DNA of 64,000 bases from Eonycteris spelaea (Eukaryota; Chordata; Mammalia; Chiroptera; Pteropodidae): assembly GCA_003508835.1 (NCBI GenBank), contig PUFA01000034.1, positions 558,001-622,000 on the forward strand, in the 5' to 3' direction. A model generated the notes under the pieces. It had not been told where the DNA came from, did not search any database, and saw nothing but the letters and a program-made list of their open reading frames with translations. The translations under genes were made by a program, and so were the position numbers. Each line of letters opens with the position of its first letter. Position 1 is the first letter of the stretch. This document shows, one piece after another, positions 59,880 through 64,000 of the stretch.

Positions 59880-62800
59880 CTGGAACGAAGCAAGGGACAG
59901 TCGTTAGGCCTGAGACATCAGTCTGCTCGCCCGCACGTGGACGCAGGGAGTCGGAACGTGATCACACGCGCACGCCGGCCGGGAGGCCAAACGGGCTCGC
60001 CGAATCCCCACGCTGGAGGAAGAGGCATGCCGGCCCCCTCGGTGCCGCCGGCCCCTCGGCAGCCCCGACGGCTCCACGGGCACGCCCTGCCCCTCACGCA
60101 CCGCTGTGACAACCCTCCAGCACCTCGGCCAGTGGGTGTCAGCCCCTCGCGCACCGCGATCCGTCCGCGTCCGAGCGAGGCACACTGTTGTGATGCAGGA
60201 CACGGTGACAAGGTGGCTATTCGGTGCATTCCATCAGGACTTGGGGGTCGGGCCACCCCGGGACAGAGCCATGAGGGAGGGGGACCCCAGGGACGAGGCT
60301 TGTACCAGCTGGAGGTGGAGGGCGAGCCCGCTCCTCGGAACACGGGGCCACGCTGCAGGGCTGAGGAAGGGCGCAGGGCCGGGGCCCACGGCCGCGGCAG
60401 CAAAGGCTCCTACCAGGTTTGAAACGGCTGTCAGGGCAGGTGACGCGCGGGCACTGCCCCGCCGGCGAGAGGCGCTGAGCGGAGCGAGGGTGACGCGGGC
60501 AGCGGTGCCTTCCACGAATGGGCTGCCGGCCCCGCGGCTGGGACACCCTGGACTCGGGGTGCCAGTCCCCTGGGAAGCCACCCCCCGCCGGGGTGCAGGA
60601 TCTCACTCTCCCTCCAACCTCTCCAAGGAGGATTCCGGGAGTTTCACCTTTCCCGCCCCCACCGGAACGTCCCTATCTGCACTCACCAGGACCGGGCCAA
60701 TTATTTAAGGAAAATGAGACGCTGCCCCTCCTACGGGGGTCCCTGGCCACCAGTGCCAGGCCTCAAGGCCACCCCTACACCTCTCCCAACAAGGACATCG
60801 CCCACGAGGTCACCGATGGCTGCCACCTCTACACCCCTTCGCCTGTCCCTTGCTCCTGACCTGGCCCCATCCCCAGAAGCGGCAGACCGAGGTCTGACTC
60901 TTCAGACCTTCCGCCCTGGACATCCTCCCGAATCCCCTCTCAGCCATGCGGCTCCTTCCCTGACCTCACAGGTCTCCCTCGGTGCTTGCCCTGACCCCAA
61001 CTCCAACGCCCCAAGTGAGCCTCGATACTGATTCCGCCGCTGCCAGCCCCCCGGCGCCCGCCCCAGCCACACCCCATGCCACTGCCCGTCGCCCCCAAGC
61101 TGTGTCTCAGCCTCGTGGCACAGCCCCACCCAGGCCCTCACCCTGAACCCCTGGAGCGGCCCAGAGCCCCCACTCCGCCCAGAAGCTGGGGAGCCCTGCA
61201 TGAGTACGGGCGCCCCACAGGTCTCCCGCCTGTGCGCCCCCCTCACCCCGAACACCAGAGGGACCCTTTAAAACGGCCTCGGCAATCACGTTCCGGGATC
61301 CTTCCCGCGGCCACTGGCCAAGCCCCAGTGCTCCGGGGACAGCGACAAAGGGCCCCCTCCAAACCCTCGCGCATGACTGGTCTGTGTACCCGCAGGCCCA
61401 GCCGGAAGCCCACCCGCCCGCCCTGGCACCCCGGCACCCCTCCCTCCGGGGCGCCCCAGCTTCTCCCGCGCATGCGCACAGGCCCACGCTGACTGCGGTG
61501 ACGTCCATGGTCCCACCACGCTGAGGTCCCCAAAGACCGAGACCTGAGCCCCCCGTGACCGGCAAGGACACCAGCTCTGAACCCCAAGTGCCTGGCAAAC
61601 GGGGGCGTGAGGTGTGGAAGGCAGGACGGACAGAAGGAAAGAAGGTCGGCTGGTGGGGACACGGATGGTGACACCGCCAACCGCTGAGACACAGAACAGA
61701 TGTGGCCTGAGACTGAAAAGTAAGTTGAAACCTTTTTCTATCCCGGAACCCGTCCTGCCCTCACGGGCTGCCTCTCCAGGCTCCTAGCTCTTTCCACGAC
61801 GGTCACTGCCCCAAGTGCTCCTACTCACTGGTCAGACGCCGCCTCCTCTGAGAAGCCCTCCTAACGCTCCCTGGGCACCTCGCCTCCATGCTGCTCCGTG
61901 CCCGGCCCACGGCGCTGTGTGGGCCTGACGCTCCAGGGCAGGGACCGTGGGCCACTCGTCTCCGGGTCTGAGTGTCCCAGCACTGCACCTATCCACGGGG
62001 GCTCTCGGCAACACTGGCCAACTAAGTGAACGAATGAGTGAGTGAATGAATGACTAACGTGACTGAGTATAAACGAACCGCTTCACTACTGCGGCTCAAA
62101 GCCGGACGGTGTGGACAGATCCCAGGCAAGGGGGCTTCTCTTCCCGGTGTGACTCACGTCTTGTGTTCATTTCACCCGGGGCCTCCGTAAGCCGAGAATT
62201 TCTCCTGCTTAATTATTTTTTTTGCTTAAGGGTACCTGCTGTTTGTCAGCTGCGTGCTGAGGAAATCCAACCCAGTATGCCACGGAATTAGATTTTTAAT
62301 TAAGATTAGCGCTTCTCTCTTTCCGGAGGAGGACAAGGCTCAACGCCAAACGCCGTCCGGCCTGGGCTTTCTGCGTGGGGCCTGCTCCCGTCTCGCAGGC
62401 CGGCGCCGTGCGGACACCCCGCTCGCCCCTCACGAGGGCCACGTCCACCGGGCCTGGGGCGGAGCGGGAAGGGGACCTGCAGGGTCTGAAGGGCCCGCTC
62501 GCGGCCTTCCCGCAGTCACACCCCACGGGCGTGACCTCACTTTGAAACCCTGGCAGAAACTAACCGCCGGCCGGGCAGAGGAAGTAAAATAACGAACAAA
62601 AACGTTCTTCGAGTCGAAAAGCTCCACAGGGCCCGGTGACCGGCTACCGGAGAGCGCGCAGGGGAGGGAAGCGGCGCGCCCGGTCTGCGTCCCCGGCTTC
62701 GTGGGGAGAAACGCAGTAACGGGGGGCGGGGGAGGCGTGCTGAAAACTCCAGAGCCGCGTCTTTCCAGGGGCAACACGTGGTCCCCCAGGCAGGGCCAGG

Positions 62801-64000
62801 AACGCCACGTCTCACAGGAGCGAGGACACCACCTCTTCTTACGCCGACTTTCCCAGGTGCCCACGCCTCACCGCTCACCTGCCCCACACGTGGCTGGCTG
62901 CCCAGGACGTGGGGCTTGCAGAGGAAACCCCAGGTGCGGGTTCAATGGAAACGCACACACGGGACGTGACAAGCCGCTGACGGACACCCTCCTCCTCCGC
63001 CGGCCGGAGGTCAAAGGTGTCCTCGCTCTGGCTGCCCGGACAACAGGACGAGCGCGTGCTGCGGGCACGGTGGCGGTGACCGGCGTGCGGGTCCGCAGTA
63101 GCACAAAGCGACGGGTCACGGCGCCTCCGGCCGCTAACACCGCTTCGGGACACGCGGGGCGTGGCACTGCCCCTCTTGAGCAAAAGCATCGTTGAGGTGG
63201 TTTATTTCTCTGACGGATTCCAGAAGATGTACTGCAGTTTTACACAGAGAGTCCATTGGCGGCTCGCTGTTGAGTCACTTCCCTGCTGCGTGTTTGTGAG
63301 AGAGTCAGGGGTTCCACAGGCACTGACCTAAGAGGCCACCCGTGGCAGGGGCGGTGGACAGGGGGCAGGGGAGGGGACAGGAGATGACCGCAGCCCTGTG
63401 GACACCCAGCGCCTGCCTCGGGACAGGGAGCACCTTCCGCAAACACCGGCAGCTCCACAGCACGGGGGGCCGCCCGCTGCCTCCATCCACCCCTGGGGGA
63501 TGCCTGCCCGCAGCCGCGCCGGCCACGAAGGTCACAGGCCGGGGACAGGACGCAGAGACCGTCCGTGCAGCACCTGCGGACTCGCTCCCGCTTCCGCAGC
63601 CACAGGGGCGCCCCTTCGGCGGAGTCAAGGAGAATACTCACGGCTGCCCTTGGGGCGCACAGCCCACGCCGCCTCTGACCCCGTCGCCGCCGGCCCGGCT
63701 TCATTCCAGGCAGTTACAGAAACGCCGGCAGGGACACGCCTCCGGGCGAGCGGCCGGGTGGGCCCGGGCATGTGGCTCCAGCTGCAGCCGGACCCTGCCC
63801 GCCCGGCCCAGGCACACGCCGGAGGGGTCGAGGCTCGGCGTGCACCTCAGCCTGCCGCCCTGGCAGCCGGGCCGGTCCAACTTAAACTGATACGCAGATG
63901 AAATTTCAGAATTCAGCCCCTCGGCCGCGCCAGCCCCCCGCTTCCAGGGCTCCACAGGCACTCGGGGCCGGAGGCCACCGCACCGGACGGCAGAGGCACA
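59880..64000 (-). other. AGAP1: AGAP1 intron upstream of the P-loop exon (partial)
   Basis: This is intron sequence that continues past the right edge; the exon encoding the N-terminal helical region was not found in it. Position 59880-60600 is GC-rich and CpG-dense with no recognised feature. Position 60600-61790 is C-rich and low in complexity, without a recognisable repeat or gene. An L2 3' end lies at about 61800-62055. A short AT-richer patch at 62190-62320 contains TTAATTATTT and TTTTAATTAAG. Position 62320-64000 is again CpG-rich with long but meaningless open frames on both strands. Confidence 0.85.
61800..62055 (+). mobile_element. L2 (LINE-2) 3' end fragment
   Basis: The order of motifs follows the L2 3' end: CTGAGAAGCCCTCC, CTCCAGGGCAGGGACCGTGG, GTGTCCCAGCACTGCACC, then GGCAACACTGGCCAACTAAG and AACGAATGAGTGAGTGAATG. 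In the consensus as I recall it, these are the LINE-2 stretches around AGGGCAGGGACTTTG, CCCCAGCGCC and GTTGAATGAATGA. Divergence is high, as expected for an ancient element. Confidence 0.65.

Overview
The window is nuclear DNA of a placental mammal. It has ancient MIR, L2, hAT-Charlie and MaLR repeats, a mammalian L1, (AC)n microsatellites, and one vertebrate gene split by very long introns. The L1 begins with a CAAGGTGGCGGAG-type 5' end, which I associate with laurasiatherian L1s. There is no Alu, no BovB and no dense young SINE family, so a non-ruminant laurasiatherian is my best guess (inference, moderate).

The only gene I can support is AGAP1, an Arf GTPase-activating protein with a GTPase-like domain, ankyrin repeats and a PH domain. 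It lies on the minus strand. Four coding exons are recognised, in transcript order: 59793-59879, 40335-40420, 38130-38272 and 34111-34245. Together they encode about 150 residues of the N-terminal GTPase-like domain, from just before the P-loop to the ETCATYG motif. All have GT/AG splice sites, and their phases join consistently (1, 0, 1, then 1 onward). The first-methionine exon(s) and everything after the GTPase-like domain lie outside the window. The intron after the 34111-34245 exon fills positions 1-34110 and continues beyond the edge.

Three observations on the gene stand out. First, a 12-nt sequence at 59095-59106 sits between a strong polypyrimidine/AG acceptor and a good GT donor. It would add four residues (Asp-Met-Asp-Ala) in frame at the exact junction of the first two exons, so it is a candidate in-frame microexon beside the switch I region. 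Second, the 59793-59879 exon is one base shorter than the family requires. Third, the 38130-38272 exon is one base longer. As written, each breaks the reading frame, so either the assembly has two indel errors or this allele is damaged.

The rest is intron. It alternates between CpG-dense GC-rich blocks and AT-rich blocks with clustered homeodomain-type TAATTA motifs, which are candidate conserved enhancers. Repeats recognised are two copies of an internally deleted MER1-like hAT element (4102-4304, 28935-29119), an internally deleted L1 (21446-24545), a MaLR solo LTR (55978-56440), an L2 3' end, several MIRs, minisatellites and microsatellites. CTCF-like motifs occur at 16056, 24899, 36996 and 56766; the left two point left and the right two point right. 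Most open frames here are GC-driven and non-coding. No bacterial, CRISPR, RNA-gene or viral coding feature was found.
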